The position numbers and the translations under genes were made by a program. 64,000 nt of DNA from UBA8752 sp002172485 (GTDB lineage Bacteria > Bacteroidota > Bacteroidia > Flavobacteriales_D > Sanyastnellaceae): assembly GCA_042089915.1 (NCBI GenBank), contig JBELJZ010000001.1:124001-188000 (forward strand). Reading direction: 5' to 3'. Numbering within the stretch: position 1 is the first letter of the stretch; every line of letters starts with the position of its first letter. Below are positions 34,001-43,494 of the stretch, in pieces. The notes below the pieces were generated by a model. It worked only from the letters and a program-made list of their open reading frames with translations, made no database searches and was not told where the DNA came from.

Positions 34001-35146
34001 TCAGGCCTGGACTTCCTCTTTTCGGATGGCACGGACAGCCTCGATGGCGTGGTCAATGCAAGCAGGCGTCGTCAACCGGCTGAACGAAAAGCGGATGGAC
34101 ATCCGTTCGGGATCGTGCAGGCCCAAGCCTGAGAGGACGTGCGAAGGTTGCGCGCTGCCGCTGGAGCAGGCGGACCCCCCCGAGCACGCCACCCCCTCTA
34201 GGTCGAGGAGGAAGAGGAGCATACCGTTCTTCGGATGGGCCGGGAAATTCACGCTGAGTACCGTGTAGAGCGCGTCCTCTTCGTCAGAGTCCACATTGAA
34301 ACGCACCCCGGGCACACTGGCTTGAATCCCAGACACGAGCTGGGCCTTGAGTCCGCGGATGTGCGCTTCGTGGTCTTTGAGGTCGTGGAATGCCAGGTCC
34401 AACGCCTTTGCCAGGCCCATGATGCCGATGAGGTTTTCCGTTCCGCCGCGCATGGCGCGCTCTTGACTGCCACCGGTGATGTGGGCGCCGATGCGCAGGC
34501 CATCCCGCACGTACAGGAATCCTGTGCCTTTGGGGCCGTGCAACTTGTGGGCACTGCAGGCTGCAAAGTCGATGGGCAGGTCTCCGAGGTTCATCCGGTA
34601 GTGGCCCATGGTCTGGACCGTGTCCGTGTGGAAGAGGGCGCCGTGCCGGCGGCAGCATTGTCCAATGGCCTCGATGTCTTGAAGCACGCCGACTTCATTG
34701 TTGCCGTGCATCACGGAGACGAGGGTGGGAACGCCGTCTGACAGCCAGTCTTCCAGCACCTTCAAGTCGACCTTGCCGTTGTCGAGCAGGGGAATAAGGT
34801 CCATGGAGATGCCCTCCTTGGCGGCCATCAATTCCGCGGTGGCGAGCACTGCCTTGTGCTCGGTGGCACAGGTGAGGATGCGCTGGCACCCCAACTGTTC
34901 GACCGCGGCGTGAAGGGCCATGTTGTCCGCTTCGGTCCCGCCACTGGTGAAGCAGATGGTTTTCGGCGCCACCCCCATGTGGGTCGCGATGCGGCGACGC
35001 GCCTGTTCAATCGAGGTCTTCGTCTTGCGACCGAAGGCGTGGGTGGAGGAGGGGTTGCCAAAGTGGTCCCGCATGAAGGGGAGCATGGCATCGACGACTT
35101 CCGGAAGCATCGGGGTCGTCGCAGCATTGTCGAGGTACACGTTCAT
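34001..35146 (-). CDS. Cysteine desulfurase
   Basis: 381 residues, a class V aminotransferase-fold PLP enzyme (IscS/NifS type). Key signs: YLDNAATTP at the N-terminus, FTSGGTEADNMALH near 66, the PLP lysine in SAHKLHGPKGTGF near 200, and the active-site cysteine in CSGGSACSSG near 322. It supplies sulfur for Fe-S clusters and tRNA thiolation. A TATCTTGC box on the minus strand at 35175-35182 is a possible promoter. Confidence 0.93.
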   Translation of the reverse strand: MNVYLDNAATTPMLPEVVDAMLPFMRDHFGNPSSTHAFGRKTKTSIEQARRRIATHMGVAPKTICFTSGGTEADNMALHAAVEQLGCQRILTCATEHKAVLATAELMAAKEGISMDLIPLLDNGKVDLKVLEDWLSDGVPTLVSVMHGNNEVGVLQDIEAIGQCCRRHGALFHTDTVQTMGHYRMNLGDLPIDFAACSAHKLHGPKGTGFLYVRDGLRIGAHITGGSQERAMRGGTENLIGIMGLAKALDLAFHDLKDHEAHIRGLKAQLVSGIQASVPGVRFNVDSDEEDALYTVLSVNFPAHPKNGMLLFLLDLEGVACSGGSACSSGSAQPSHVLSGLGLHDPERMSIRFSFSRLTTPACIDHAIEAVRAIRKEEVQA

Positions 35147-35221
35147 AGCGTGGTGGCGCTCAAGAGTTGGCCCTGCAAGATAATGAAGCCGGTCTGCTGT
35201 GCCGTCTTCTTTACAAAGTGG

Positions 35222-36616
35222 TCAAGCGCCCGCGAGCAGGTCGTTGCGATAGGTCTCCACCAGAGCGAGGGCGTCTTGTTCGGTGTTCGCTTCGGCGTAG
35301 ACCCGGACAATCGGCTCAGTATTGGACTTGCGGAGGTGCACCCACCCTTTGGGAAGGTCGAGTTTGACCCCGTCCACGGTGAGGGGGGAGAGGTCCGCGT
35401 GACGGCGGGCGAACGCGTCCAAGAGGGCGTCCGGGTCCCAGGCTGGGTCGAGGTCGATCTTGGCTTTGACCATCTGGTAGTCGGGATAGGTGGCACGCAA
35501 GGCGGAAACGGTGGTCTTGGCATGGGCCAGTTGGGTCAAGAACAGGGCAATGCCCACCAGGGCGTCCCGGCCGGCATGGAGGGTGGGGTAGATGACCCCG
35601 CCATTGCCTTCTCCGCCCAGGATGGCGTCCACCTCGTTCATCGCGGCCACCACATTGACTTCGCCTACGGCGCTCGCTGTGTGTTGCTGGCCATGCCGCT
35701 CGGCCACATCCCGCAGGGCGCGGGTGCTGCTGAGGTTGCTGACCACTGGACCAGGCGTGTGGGTCAAAACATGGTCTGCCACCGCCACGAGGGTGAATTC
35801 CTCACCAAACATGGTCCCGTCCTCGCAGACGAAGGCCAGCCGATCCACGTCCGGGTCCACCGTGATGCCGAGGTGGCATTCATGTTCGACCACGGCACCG
35901 GACAATGTGGTCAAGTGCTCCGGACGGGGTTCGGGGTTGTGCGGAAACCGACCGTGTGGTTCGCAATAAAGCTCGATCACGTCGTCCACTCCGAGGGCGC
36001 GCAGCAGGGCGGGCACTGCAATGCCACCCGTGCTGTGTACCGCATCGACGGCGACTTTGAATCCGGCCTGCGCCACGGCCTCCCGGTCGACGAGGTCGAG
36101 GTCGAGAATCGCTTGGATGTGGGCGTCGATCCACCCCCCGCGCTCTTCCACCGTTCCGAGGGACTCCACTGGGGCAAATTCCGTGGGGACTTCGGACAAA
36201 CGGATGACCTCGGCTCCGGCTTCGGCGGAGATGAAATGTCCCTGTGCATCGAGCAGTTTCAGGGCATTCCATTGGACCGGGTTGTGCGACGCAGTGAGGA
36301 TGATGCCGCCTTGTGCCCCTTCTCCGACCACAGCCATTTCGACGGTGGGTGTGGTCGACAGACCGAGGTCGAGCACATCGATCCCCAGTCCCATCAAGGT
36401 GCCCGTCACCAGCCGCTGCACCATGTCACCCGAAGGGCGGGCGTCCCGCCCCACCACAATGGCTGGTCGGGGCTGGTCAGGGTTCGGTTGGAATTCGCGC
36501 AGGACCCACAGTCCATAGCCTTGCGTGGAACGCACGATGTCGGGCGGCGTCAGGTTGTCGCCTTCAGGCCCACCGATGGTGCCCCGAAAGCCGGAGATGC
36601 TGCGGATGAACGTCAT
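35222..36616 (-). CDS. glmM: Phosphoglucosamine mutase (or related phosphohexomutase)
   Basis: 464 residues, alpha-D-phosphohexomutase family. The phosphoserine is in ILTASHNPVQWN (S110), the metal loop is VDPDVDRLAF near 252, and the sugar-binding GGEGNGGVIYP is near 325. GlmM makes GlcN-1-P for UDP-GlcNAc, which would feed peptidoglycan and the wecB pathway seen here; a phosphomannomutase role cannot be excluded. A TAGCTTAG box sits 4 bases upstream of its ATG. Confidence 0.85.
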   Translation of the reverse strand: MTFIRSISGFRGTIGGPEGDNLTPPDIVRSTQGYGLWVLREFQPNPDQPRPAIVVGRDARPSGDMVQRLVTGTLMGLGIDVLDLGLSTTPTVEMAVVGEGAQGGIILTASHNPVQWNALKLLDAQGHFISAEAGAEVIRLSEVPTEFAPVESLGTVEERGGWIDAHIQAILDLDLVDREAVAQAGFKVAVDAVHSTGGIAVPALLRALGVDDVIELYCEPHGRFPHNPEPRPEHLTTLSGAVVEHECHLGITVDPDVDRLAFVCEDGTMFGEEFTLVAVADHVLTHTPGPVVSNLSSTRALRDVAERHGQQHTASAVGEVNVVAAMNEVDAILGGEGNGGVIYPTLHAGRDALVGIALFLTQLAHAKTTVSALRATYPDYQMVKAKIDLDPAWDPDALLDAFARRHADLSPLTVDGVKLDLPKGWVHLRKSNTEPIVRVYAEANTEQDALALVETYRNDLLAGA

Positions 36617-36620
36617 GCTT

Positions 36621-36628
36621 CTAAGCTA
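36621..36628 (-). promoter_or_regulatory. Putative -7 box of glmM
   Basis: TAGCTTAG on the minus strand with four bases (AAGC) before the ATG at 36616. Confidence 0.4.
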
Positions 36629-36795
36629 CACGTGGTCCAGCGCCAACGATTACGAAATCGAAGGGAATGTTCACCCTCCGTCCGGGGTTGAAGGGCATCT
36701 TTGCTCCAAATCGAAAGTTTTCTCTCGCGCTGTTCAAAAACCGACGGAGGGGGCTGGAGGTTGGGTGAGAACGCGAAGTAGCTTTCGAATACCTG

Positions 36796-38214
36796 ATGCA
36801 CGACGAAGAATTGAACGGCCGTGACGCGCAAGAGATTGCCGGCATTGTGGATCGCTTTGAATCCATGATTGCGTCCAATGCGTCGACTTTTTTTGATGTG
36901 GTGGAACTCGAAGCTCTCATTGAGCATTACCTCCAGCACGGCCGACACAAACAGGCGCGCCAAGTGGTCCACTACGGAGGCAGCGTCTACCCGGAAAGCC
37001 TGACGCTCCAGCTCCGAGAGGCCCAACTCATGGCCGGAGCCGGTGAAGTGGATGGGGCGGTTCAGCGGTTGCAGAACCTGCTGGCCTTTGAGCCGTCCAA
37101 CGACGAAATCCACCTGACTCTGGCCACGCTGTTCGCGCAGACAGAGCGACACACGGAGGCCATCCACCATTACCGCCAAGCATTGGAATTGGGTGACCGG
37201 GCATTTCGAGGCGATTTGTTCATCGACATCGCCCTCGAATACGAGAACATCGGTCATTGGGACCGCGCAGTATCCGTGCTGGAAGAAGCGCTCACCGAAG
37301 ACCCGGGAAACGAGACGGCCCTCCACGAGTTGGGCTTCTGCTTCGAGACCACAGGGCGTCACCAACAGGCGGTGAAGGCTTTCCAGAGCTTTCTGGATGC
37401 CCATCCTTACAGTTGTCCCGGTTGGTACAACCTCGGCAATGCGTTGCAGCGCATCGGGGAGCACGCCAAAGCCGTGGACGCCTATGGCTATGCGTTGGCC
37501 ATTGACGAGGAATTCAGCCCAGCATTGCTCCAGAAGGCCGCGGCCCTCACGATGATGGAGGATTACACCCAAGCGTTGGAGTGTTACCGCGAATCCATTC
37601 TCATGGATGCTCCCCAAGCCAATACCTACACCCTCATGGGGGAGTGCATGGAGCGGATGGGAAAGCTGACCGAGGCCACGGATTACTACCAGTGCGCCCT
37701 GGAGCTCGATGGGGAATTCGCAGATGCCCATGTGGGCCTCGGTGTGGTGGCGGAAATGCGGCAGGAATGGGCCGCGAGCTTGAAGTGCTTCGAGCGCGCC
37801 ATGGAACTCGAGCCCACCAACATCGAGTACCACCTGCTTCTCGGCAATATCCTCAAAAAGATCGGGATGCACGATGAAGCCGCTTTGATCTACGCCAACG
37901 CGCTGAGGTTGGAGCCTGAGAATCTGGAGGTCCACCTCGAGGCTGCAGCCAATCTGCAAGCCGCAGAGTGCCACGAAGACGCCCTCGCTTTGTTGCAGGA
38001 GGTGCCGGAGACATCCCAGCACGACCCCCTCGTGACGGCCCGGACCTTCATTAGCCTCTACAGCACAGGCCGTCACCAAAGCGCCTTCCTCTTGCTGGAC
38101 ACCGCTTTGCGTTCTGCCCCGGATTTGTGTACCACTGTGGTCGATCTCTTCCCAGAGGTGCAGCAAGACGCGACCTTTGCGCACCTTGTGCTGAACACCA
38201 ATACTGCCCAATGA
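36796..38214 (+). CDS. Tetratricopeptide repeat protein
   Basis: 472 residues with roughly ten TPR-like helix pairs, for example ALHELGFCFETTGRHQQAVK, GWYNLGNALQRIGEHAKAVD and EYHLLLGNILKKIGMHDEAA. No signal peptide or catalytic domain is seen, so it is a cytoplasmic scaffold. Its stop overlaps the ATG of the ComA homologue (ATGA), so it heads a six-gene operon. A TAGCTTTC box lies at 36779-36786. Confidence 0.85.
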   Translation: MHDEELNGRDAQEIAGIVDRFESMIASNASTFFDVVELEALIEHYLQHGRHKQARQVVHYGGSVYPESLTLQLREAQLMAGAGEVDGAVQRLQNLLAFEPSNDEIHLTLATLFAQTERHTEAIHHYRQALELGDRAFRGDLFIDIALEYENIGHWDRAVSVLEEALTEDPGNETALHELGFCFETTGRHQQAVKAFQSFLDAHPYSCPGWYNLGNALQRIGEHAKAVDAYGYALAIDEEFSPALLQKAAALTMMEDYTQALECYRESILMDAPQANTYTLMGECMERMGKLTEATDYYQCALELDGEFADAHVGLGVVAEMRQEWAASLKCFERAMELEPTNIEYHLLLGNILKKIGMHDEAALIYANALRLEPENLEVHLEAAANLQAAECHEDALALLQEVPETSQHDPLVTARTFISLYSTGRHQSAFLLLDTALRSAPDLCTTVVDLFPEVQQDATFAHLVLNTNTAQ

Positions 38215-39017
38215 ACTTTCCCCTTCCCCATTTGCCGGAGCGCACCCGCGCCCCGCGCAGCCATGGTTTGACCATGGTCATGGACAAAGGCTTGAGCCTG
38301 CGACAAGCAGAAGACCTGATCAGCATCGCGGAGGATGGTGTGGACTTCCTGAAGCTCGGTTTTGGAACCAGCTTGTTTACTCCCAACCTCAAAGAGAAGG
38401 TCAAGCTGTACCGGGATGCGGGCATGGACGTGTATTGCGGTGGCACCCTCTTCGAGGCCTTCCTCGTCCGGGATGCGTTGGACGATTACCTGAAGTTCAT
38501 TGACGCCATGGGCATCAGCTGTCTCGAGATCAGCGATGGATCGATGGTCATCGACTCCGATTACAAGTGTGAGCTCATTCACCGCCTGTCCAAAGAGTTC
38601 AAAGTTCTCTCCGAGGTGGGCTCCAAGGAGGAAGGCATTCTCATCTCGCCCGCCAAATGGATCAAGATGATGCGCGACGAGCTCGATGCGGGGTCGTTCA
38701 AGGTCATTGCGGAAGCGCGTGAGAGTGGCACGGTGGGCATTTACCGGCCCAATGGCTCCGCCCACACTCAGCTGATTCGCAAGATTCTGAGCCAGGTCAA
38801 ACTGGAGGACATCCTGTGGGAAGCGCCGAAGAAGCCACAGCAGGTCTGGTTCATCAAGCAGTTCGGCTGCAACGTCAACCTCGGCAACATTGCCCCCAAC
38901 GACCTCATTCCGCTCGAATGCCTGCGCGTAGGTCTGCGTGGCGATACGTTCTTCCACTTTCTTCCGGAAGCGCTCAAGCAGGGCGTGGTTCCCCAAGAAG
39001 TCGACCCGGAGTCATGA
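38211..39017 (+). CDS. comA: ComA-like phosphosulfolactate synthase
   Basis: 268 residues. The pattern TMVMDKGLSL near 22, DFLKLGFGTSLF near 45, and VYCGGTLFEAF near 76 match ComA, which adds sulfite to phosphoenolpyruvate to form phosphosulfolactate. In archaea this starts coenzyme M synthesis; in Bacteroidota a role in sulfolactate or sulfonolipid precursors is an inference. It sits inside a tightly coupled operon (ATGA overlaps on both sides), next to a rhodanese. Confidence 0.85.
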   Translation: MNFPLPHLPERTRAPRSHGLTMVMDKGLSLRQAEDLISIAEDGVDFLKLGFGTSLFTPNLKEKVKLYRDAGMDVYCGGTLFEAFLVRDALDDYLKFIDAMGISCLEISDGSMVIDSDYKCELIHRLSKEFKVLSEVGSKEEGILISPAKWIKMMRDELDAGSFKVIAEARESGTVGIYRPNGSAHTQLIRKILSQVKLEDILWEAPKKPQQVWFIKQFGCNVNLGNIAPNDLIPLECLRVGLRGDTFFHFLPEALKQGVVPQEVDPES

Positions 39018-39331
39018 AGGAGTTGGATGTGATGGAACTCAAGTCCTGGCGGGACCAGGGCAAGGAACACCAGCTGATTGACATTCGGGAAGACCACGAG
39101 CGGGAGATAGGCCATTTCGGCGGCCAGCACATCCCCATGGGCGACATTCTGACCCGACACGGAGAAATCGAGGAGGCCATTCCCGTGGTCATCCATTGCC
39201 GTTCTGGCGGCCGTTCTGCAGCCGTCGTCATGGCGCTGCAGGAGAAGTTCGGCATGAACAACCTTTACAACCTCGCGGGAGGCGCCCAGGCCTGGGCAGA
39301 CCAGGTGGACGCGTCGATGGAGGTGGCTTGA
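39014..39331 (+). CDS. Single-domain rhodanese sulfurtransferase
   Basis: 105 residues. LIDIREDHEREIGH, then VVIHCRSGGRSAAV near 58-71 with the persulfide cysteine C62 and NLYNLAGGAQAW near the end are rhodanese hallmarks. It transfers sulfane sulfur, e.g. to cyanide or thioredoxin; here it may move sulfur near the ComA enzyme. Start overlaps comA (ATGA) and it ends 2 bases before DUF368. Confidence 0.9.
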   Translation: MKELDVMELKSWRDQGKEHQLIDIREDHEREIGHFGGQHIPMGDILTRHGEIEEAIPVVIHCRSGGRSAAVVMALQEKFGMNNLYNLAGGAQAWADQVDASMEVA

Positions 39332-39333
39332 CT

Positions 39334-40269
39334 ATGCAAAGCCGTGATGCAAAGGCCTGGATGGGCCTCGGTCTTCGCGGCATGGCGATGGGCGCTGCGG
39401 ACCTTGTGCCAGGGGTCAGTGGTGGCACGGTGGCTTTCATTGCCGGCATCTATGAGGAATTGCTGACCACCATTGGAAACCTCGGGGTCGGCACGTTGCG
39501 GAGTCTGTTTCGAGAAGGCCCTGTGGCCACTTGGCGCCAGTACAACCTCGGTTTTCTGGCTGCCCTCGTTGCCGGTATTGGGACCTCAGTGTTCCTGCTT
39601 GCGGGGGTGTTGCACCATTTGCTGGCCGCGCAGCCCGTGCTACTGTGGGCCTTCTTTTTTGGTTTGGTCGCAGCCAGCGTGCCCATCATGATCGGGTCGA
39701 TGGAGCCCGCATCCAGAAAGTCACCCGGTGCAATGGGCATGCTCGTTCTGGGTGCTGGCATGGCATGGTGGCTCACGGGGCTTCCTCCCCTCGTCCAAGG
39801 TGACGCGCTGTGGTTCCTTTTCGTGTCGGGCGCTGTGGCCATCTGTGCGATGATTTTGCCCGGCATCAGTGGCTCCTTCATCTTGGTTCTGCTCGGGGCC
39901 TATTCCGCTGTCGTCGGTGCATTGAAAGGCTTGGACGTCGTTCGGATTGCGGCTTTCGCCAGTGGTGCCGTTGTGGGCTTACTCGGTTTCAGCAAGGGGC
40001 TGGGATGGGTGTTCCGCCGGCACCGGTCATGGGCCCTGTCCCTGCTGAGTGGGTTTCTGATCGGCTCCTTGCGCAAGCTGTGGCCGTGGAAAGAAAACGT
40101 GTCCCTGCTGTTCACCCATTCCGACGGCCGGCCAGAGTACCTGCAGGTGAATGTGTCCCCGTTGGACCACCCGGATGCCCGGTTGTGGGCGGCGGTGTTG
40201 TGCGCTGCAATGGGCGTGGCCGCGGTGACACTCCTGTCCAGACTGGGCCAACGCGCAGCCAATGGGTGA
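39334..40269 (+). CDS. DUF368 membrane protein (PopT-type undecaprenyl-phosphate translocase family)
   Basis: 311 residues with about eight hydrophobic helices. The GAADLVPGVSGGTVAFIAGIYE repeat (near 20) and AMILPGISGSFILVLLGAY (near 170) are the duplicated DUF368 signatures. DUF368 proteins (PopT) have been shown to recycle undecaprenyl phosphate across the inner membrane in some bacteria. Start at 39334 is supported by the repeat motif beginning 20 residues in. Its 3' end overlaps aroE by 8 bases. Confidence 0.88.
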   Translation: MQSRDAKAWMGLGLRGMAMGAADLVPGVSGGTVAFIAGIYEELLTTIGNLGVGTLRSLFREGPVATWRQYNLGFLAALVAGIGTSVFLLAGVLHHLLAAQPVLLWAFFFGLVAASVPIMIGSMEPASRKSPGAMGMLVLGAGMAWWLTGLPPLVQGDALWFLFVSGAVAICAMILPGISGSFILVLLGAYSAVVGALKGLDVVRIAAFASGAVVGLLGFSKGLGWVFRRHRSWALSLLSGFLIGSLRKLWPWKENVSLLFTHSDGRPEYLQVNVSPLDHPDARLWAAVLCAAMGVAAVTLLSRLGQRAANG

Positions 40270-41026
40270 GCTTCGGCATTTCGGCCTGATTGGTCATCCC
40301 GTGGCACACAGTTGGTCGGCGCAGCATTTCGCGAGTAAATGGGCCGCGCTGGGCTTGGATGATTGCCGTTACACCTTGCACGATCTGTCCGACATCCAGG
40401 CACTGCCTGCGCTGTGGGACAGCCGGAATTGGGCCGGAATGAATGTGACTGTGCCACACAAGCAATCCGTGATGGCCCTTTTGGATGGGCTGAGTCCGGA
40501 GGCGGAGGCCATTGGCGCAGTCAACACCATTTCCTTTGGTCCCCAAGGCCGCGTCGGCCACAACACCGATGCAGTGGGGTTCCGCCGCGCCATTGCGCCC
40601 TTCTTGGAGGGGCGGCATGACCGCGCCCTGGTTTTGGGGACGGGAGGCTCTGCGGCAGCGGTAGTCCATGTGTTGACCCAGATTGGCATTTCGGTCACGC
40701 GGGTCAGCCGATCACCTCATGGGAAGGGGGACGTGACCTACACAGACTTGAAGCGTGAAGGAGTGGCTGCCGTGCCCCTTCTCGTGAATTGTACGCCGGT
40801 GGGAATGCACCCCAACACCAGCGACATGCCCCCGTTTCCAGAGGGAGCGTTGGACGGCCTGGGCGAGGGCCACTTGATCATTGACCTGATTTACAACCCT
40901 GAAGAGACGGCCTTTCTCAAAAGGGCTTCTTTGTTGGGGGCCAGAACTTTGAATGGCATTTCGATGTTGCAATTGCAAGCGGACGCCGCCTGGGAAATCT
41001 GGACCGGTGCAGCCGGCCGAGATTGA
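40262..41026 (+). CDS. aroE: Shikimate dehydrogenase
   Basis: 254 residues. FGLIGHPVAHSWSAQHF at the N-terminus binds shikimate, NVTVPHKQSVM near 62 carries the catalytic lysine, GAVNTI near 85, VLGTGGSAAAV near 122 binds NADP, and NGISMLQLQADAAWEIW closes the protein. It reduces 3-dehydroshikimate in aromatic amino acid synthesis. Overlaps its neighbours on both sides. Confidence 0.93.
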   Translation: MGELRHFGLIGHPVAHSWSAQHFASKWAALGLDDCRYTLHDLSDIQALPALWDSRNWAGMNVTVPHKQSVMALLDGLSPEAEAIGAVNTISFGPQGRVGHNTDAVGFRRAIAPFLEGRHDRALVLGTGGSAAAVVHVLTQIGISVTRVSRSPHGKGDVTYTDLKREGVAAVPLLVNCTPVGMHPNTSDMPPFPEGALDGLGEGHLIIDLIYNPEETAFLKRASLLGARTLNGISMLQLQADAAWEIWTGAAGRD

Positions 41027-41937
41027 ATTCCATCCTCCAGCGCCTCGATCGCCTTTCAGACCTGTTCCTGAGCCCTGCCGCACGCAAGGTGGTCGAACAC
41101 AGCCTCGTCCGCGTTTCCCTCACGCTCTTCCTGCTTCACGCGGCAGTGTATGCCGTCCATGAGCTGGGGTGGTTGCCCTTCCAGATGCCCGAATCCCTCT
41201 TCGGCCACCCCCTGCACATCTTGTACACACCGTTCTCTGCCATCCTCGTGGCGGAGGTATACCTGCTCGTGTACCACCTCCCATCTTCTTTCGCCCGCTC
41301 CATGGGCAAGCAGTTGGAAATTGTCTCGCTCATCGAAATCCGATCGGTGTTCCGCGACCTGTCCGTGTTGCAGGAAACGGCAGGCAAGGACACGGTGATG
41401 CCGTGGAACGATCCGTTTTTCCCGCACATTGTCGGGGCGGTCTTACTCGGGGCGGCCCTCGTGGGATTCTACCGCATCTTGCCGCGAAGAAAGGCCCGCA
41501 TGGAGGAGCAGGAACTCGCCCGCTTCGTGCGGTTCAAGCGCCACCTGGCTTCCCTGTTGTGTCTGGTGCTGGGGGTCATGGCCCTGTGGGGGTTCGGCCA
41601 CTGGCTCACCGACTTGGTCAGCTATGCTGGCGGCAACCGACTCGAGCCCATCGACCCCAACTCCGTCTTCTACAGCGACTTCTTCACGGCCCTCATTTTC
41701 GTGGATGTCATCCTGTTGGTGACCTCGCTCCGGTATCTGAGCGAATATGGCTTGATTCTCCGGAATTCAGGGTTCGTCATCGCCACCATCATTTTGAGGC
41801 TCAGCTTTGCCCTCGAAGGCTGGAGTGCCGTGGCGCATGAGGTATTGGCTGCGGTCTTGGCACTGGTCCTGTTGTTGCTCCAGGCCGGCCTCATGTGGGG
41901 CACCCGGAGACTGGGACCGGAAGGAGAGCGGGAATGA
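41023..41937 (+). CDS. Multi-spanning membrane protein of unknown function
   Basis: 304 residues from a TTG start that overlaps the aroE stop. About six or seven hydrophobic segments alternate with charged loops, including a basic stretch (RILPRRKARMEEQELARFVRFKRH). A soluble loop near 90-150 (SLIEIRSVFRDLSVLQETAG) separates the first helices from the rest. No named family was recognised. It is the last gene of the TPR-comA operon. Confidence 0.7.
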   Translation: MNSILQRLDRLSDLFLSPAARKVVEHSLVRVSLTLFLLHAAVYAVHELGWLPFQMPESLFGHPLHILYTPFSAILVAEVYLLVYHLPSSFARSMGKQLEIVSLIEIRSVFRDLSVLQETAGKDTVMPWNDPFFPHIVGAVLLGAALVGFYRILPRRKARMEEQELARFVRFKRHLASLLCLVLGVMALWGFGHWLTDLVSYAGGNRLEPIDPNSVFYSDFFTALIFVDVILLVTSLRYLSEYGLILRNSGFVIATIILRLSFALEGWSAVAHEVLAAVLALVLLLLQAGLMWGTRRLGPEGERE

Positions 41938-41974
41938 CCCGGGCGGCCTAGAATAGTGCCCCCCATTCCACCGC

Positions 41975-42127
41975 ATGCTGATCGAGCGGGCATGGCCCGA
42001 ATTGTTGCGGTATCCTGTGAACCCATTCCCGAAGGAGAAGGCCATCCGCTTCGCCTAACGGTTGGGGGTGTATCACCTGTACAAGTGGCAGGACAACCGC
42101 CTGAGGCCACGCCCTTTCAAGGGCTGA
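41975..42127 (+). pseudogene. Possible broken small gene with an in-frame stop
   Basis: From the ATG at 41975 one frame gives 27 residues (ending KEKAIRFA), a TAA at 42056-42058, then 22 further residues (RLGVYHLYKWQDNRLRPRPF region) before TGA at 42125. Both parts have a basic, aromatic, protein-like composition and share one frame, suggesting one short gene interrupted by a stop. It may also be chance. It is on the plus strand, 10 bases from the stop of the convergent peptidase gene. Confidence 0.3.
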
Positions 42128-42137
42128 GCTGCGGGAC

Positions 42138-43385
42138 TCAACCCCGCGGCGGAAAGTACACGAGGGCGCTGAGGCGATCGGGGTCGAGGACCTCGTTGGC
42201 CACCTCCAGGACGTCGTCGGCGGTCACCGCCTCGATGGCGTGGAACGCCTCCTCCAACGGCCGGACCCGGTCGTACATCAGGATGCTCTTGCCCATGGTC
42301 GACATCCAACCAGACCCGCTCTCGGCCCCGAGGGCGATTTGCCCAATGATTTGCTGCTTGGCCTGCTTCAGGGTCACCACGCCGAGCCGCTTCTCGCGGG
42401 CGTCGCGCAGCTCCTTCATCACCAGCCGCTCCGCGCGGGCAAACGTCTTGACGTCGGTCCCGAAGTAGACAGTGAACTCGCCGGTGTCGGCATAGGGGAA
42501 GTAGCTGCTTTCGATGTTGTAGCAGATGCCGTGGCGCTCGCGAATGTTGAGCGCCAGCCGGGCATTCATGCCGGGCCCACCGAGGTGGTTGGACAGCAGC
42601 ATGAGCGCCGTCCGCTTCGGGTCGTCCATCCCGTACCCCGGGCTGCCAATCACGGCGTGCACCTGGTGGACCGCATGGTCTCCCTCGCGCCGCACCGGGC
42701 TGTACCCGGTCGGCACGGACCGCTCCCCCCGCGAGGCTTGCGTCTGTCGCGCTGACAGGTGCTTCTCGGTGAGCCGTTTCACTTGCTTGGCCGGCATGGG
42801 GCCCACCGAGCTGAAGACCAACCGGTCGTTTCGGTACTGGCGGTCAATGAACCGCAGGATGTCGTTGCGCTTGAACCCGCCCACCGATTTCTCGTCCCCG
42901 AGGATGTTGCGGCCCAGCGCATGATTGGGGTAAAGAATGGACTGGAACTCGTCGAAAATGGCGTCGCCGGGGTTGTCCCGCCACGCGTGGATCTCGTCGA
43001 TGATGACGTCGCGCTCCTTGGCGATTTCCCGCTCGGGGAAGGTCGAATGGAAGGCGATGTCGGCAATCAACTCCACCGCCCGCCCGAGGTGCTCGGACAG
43101 GTAAGACGCCGTGATCCAGGTCTCCTCCTTGGAGGTATAGGCGTTGAGCTCGGCCCCGACGCTGTCGAGCCGGTTCAGGATGTGAAAGGTGCGCCGCTTC
43201 CCCGTTCCCTTGAAGAGCGAATGCTCAATGAAGTGCGCGAGCCCATTCTCGCGGTCCAGCTCATCCCGCGACCCCGCCTCAATCAGCAGCCCACAGTGCC
43301 CGACGTTGCGCCCATCCTCAAGATGCACGCATCGAATCCCATTCGGCAACGTCCACGTGTGAAAAGTCGAAGGATCGGGCGACAT
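42138..43385 (-). CDS. M16-family zinc peptidase
   Basis: 415 residues from the ATG at 43385. The inverted zinc motif HFIEH is at 51-55 (LAHFIEHSLFKGT), with a downstream acidic ligand in the LSEHLGRAVELIAD stretch. The C-terminal half has the R-x-Y type region (ERHGICYNIESSYFPYADTG) shared with M16 peptidases. No signal peptide is seen, so a cytoplasmic processing peptidase is likely; substrate unknown. Confidence 0.88.
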   Translation of the reverse strand: MSPDPSTFHTWTLPNGIRCVHLEDGRNVGHCGLLIEAGSRDELDRENGLAHFIEHSLFKGTGKRRTFHILNRLDSVGAELNAYTSKEETWITASYLSEHLGRAVELIADIAFHSTFPEREIAKERDVIIDEIHAWRDNPGDAIFDEFQSILYPNHALGRNILGDEKSVGGFKRNDILRFIDRQYRNDRLVFSSVGPMPAKQVKRLTEKHLSARQTQASRGERSVPTGYSPVRREGDHAVHQVHAVIGSPGYGMDDPKRTALMLLSNHLGGPGMNARLALNIRERHGICYNIESSYFPYADTGEFTVYFGTDVKTFARAERLVMKELRDAREKRLGVVTLKQAKQQIIGQIALGAESGSGWMSTMGKSILMYDRVRPLEEAFHAIEAVTADDVLEVANEVLDPDRLSALVYFPPRG

Positions 43386-43421
43386 GACCCGCAAAAGTAA
43401 GCCGCACCCAAGGGGCGCACG

Positions 43422-43451
43422 AAAAAGGGAGGCCGAGATGGCCTCCCCTTT
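43422..43451 (-). terminator. Intrinsic terminator of the small gene ending at 43495
   Basis: Stem GGGAGGCC / GGCCTCCC with a 5-base loop; on the minus strand it is followed by five T residues. Confidence 0.7.
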
Positions 43452-43494
43452 CGCATTGGATTGGAACAGGTTGGTGGTCAGGACGCTCAGTGCG

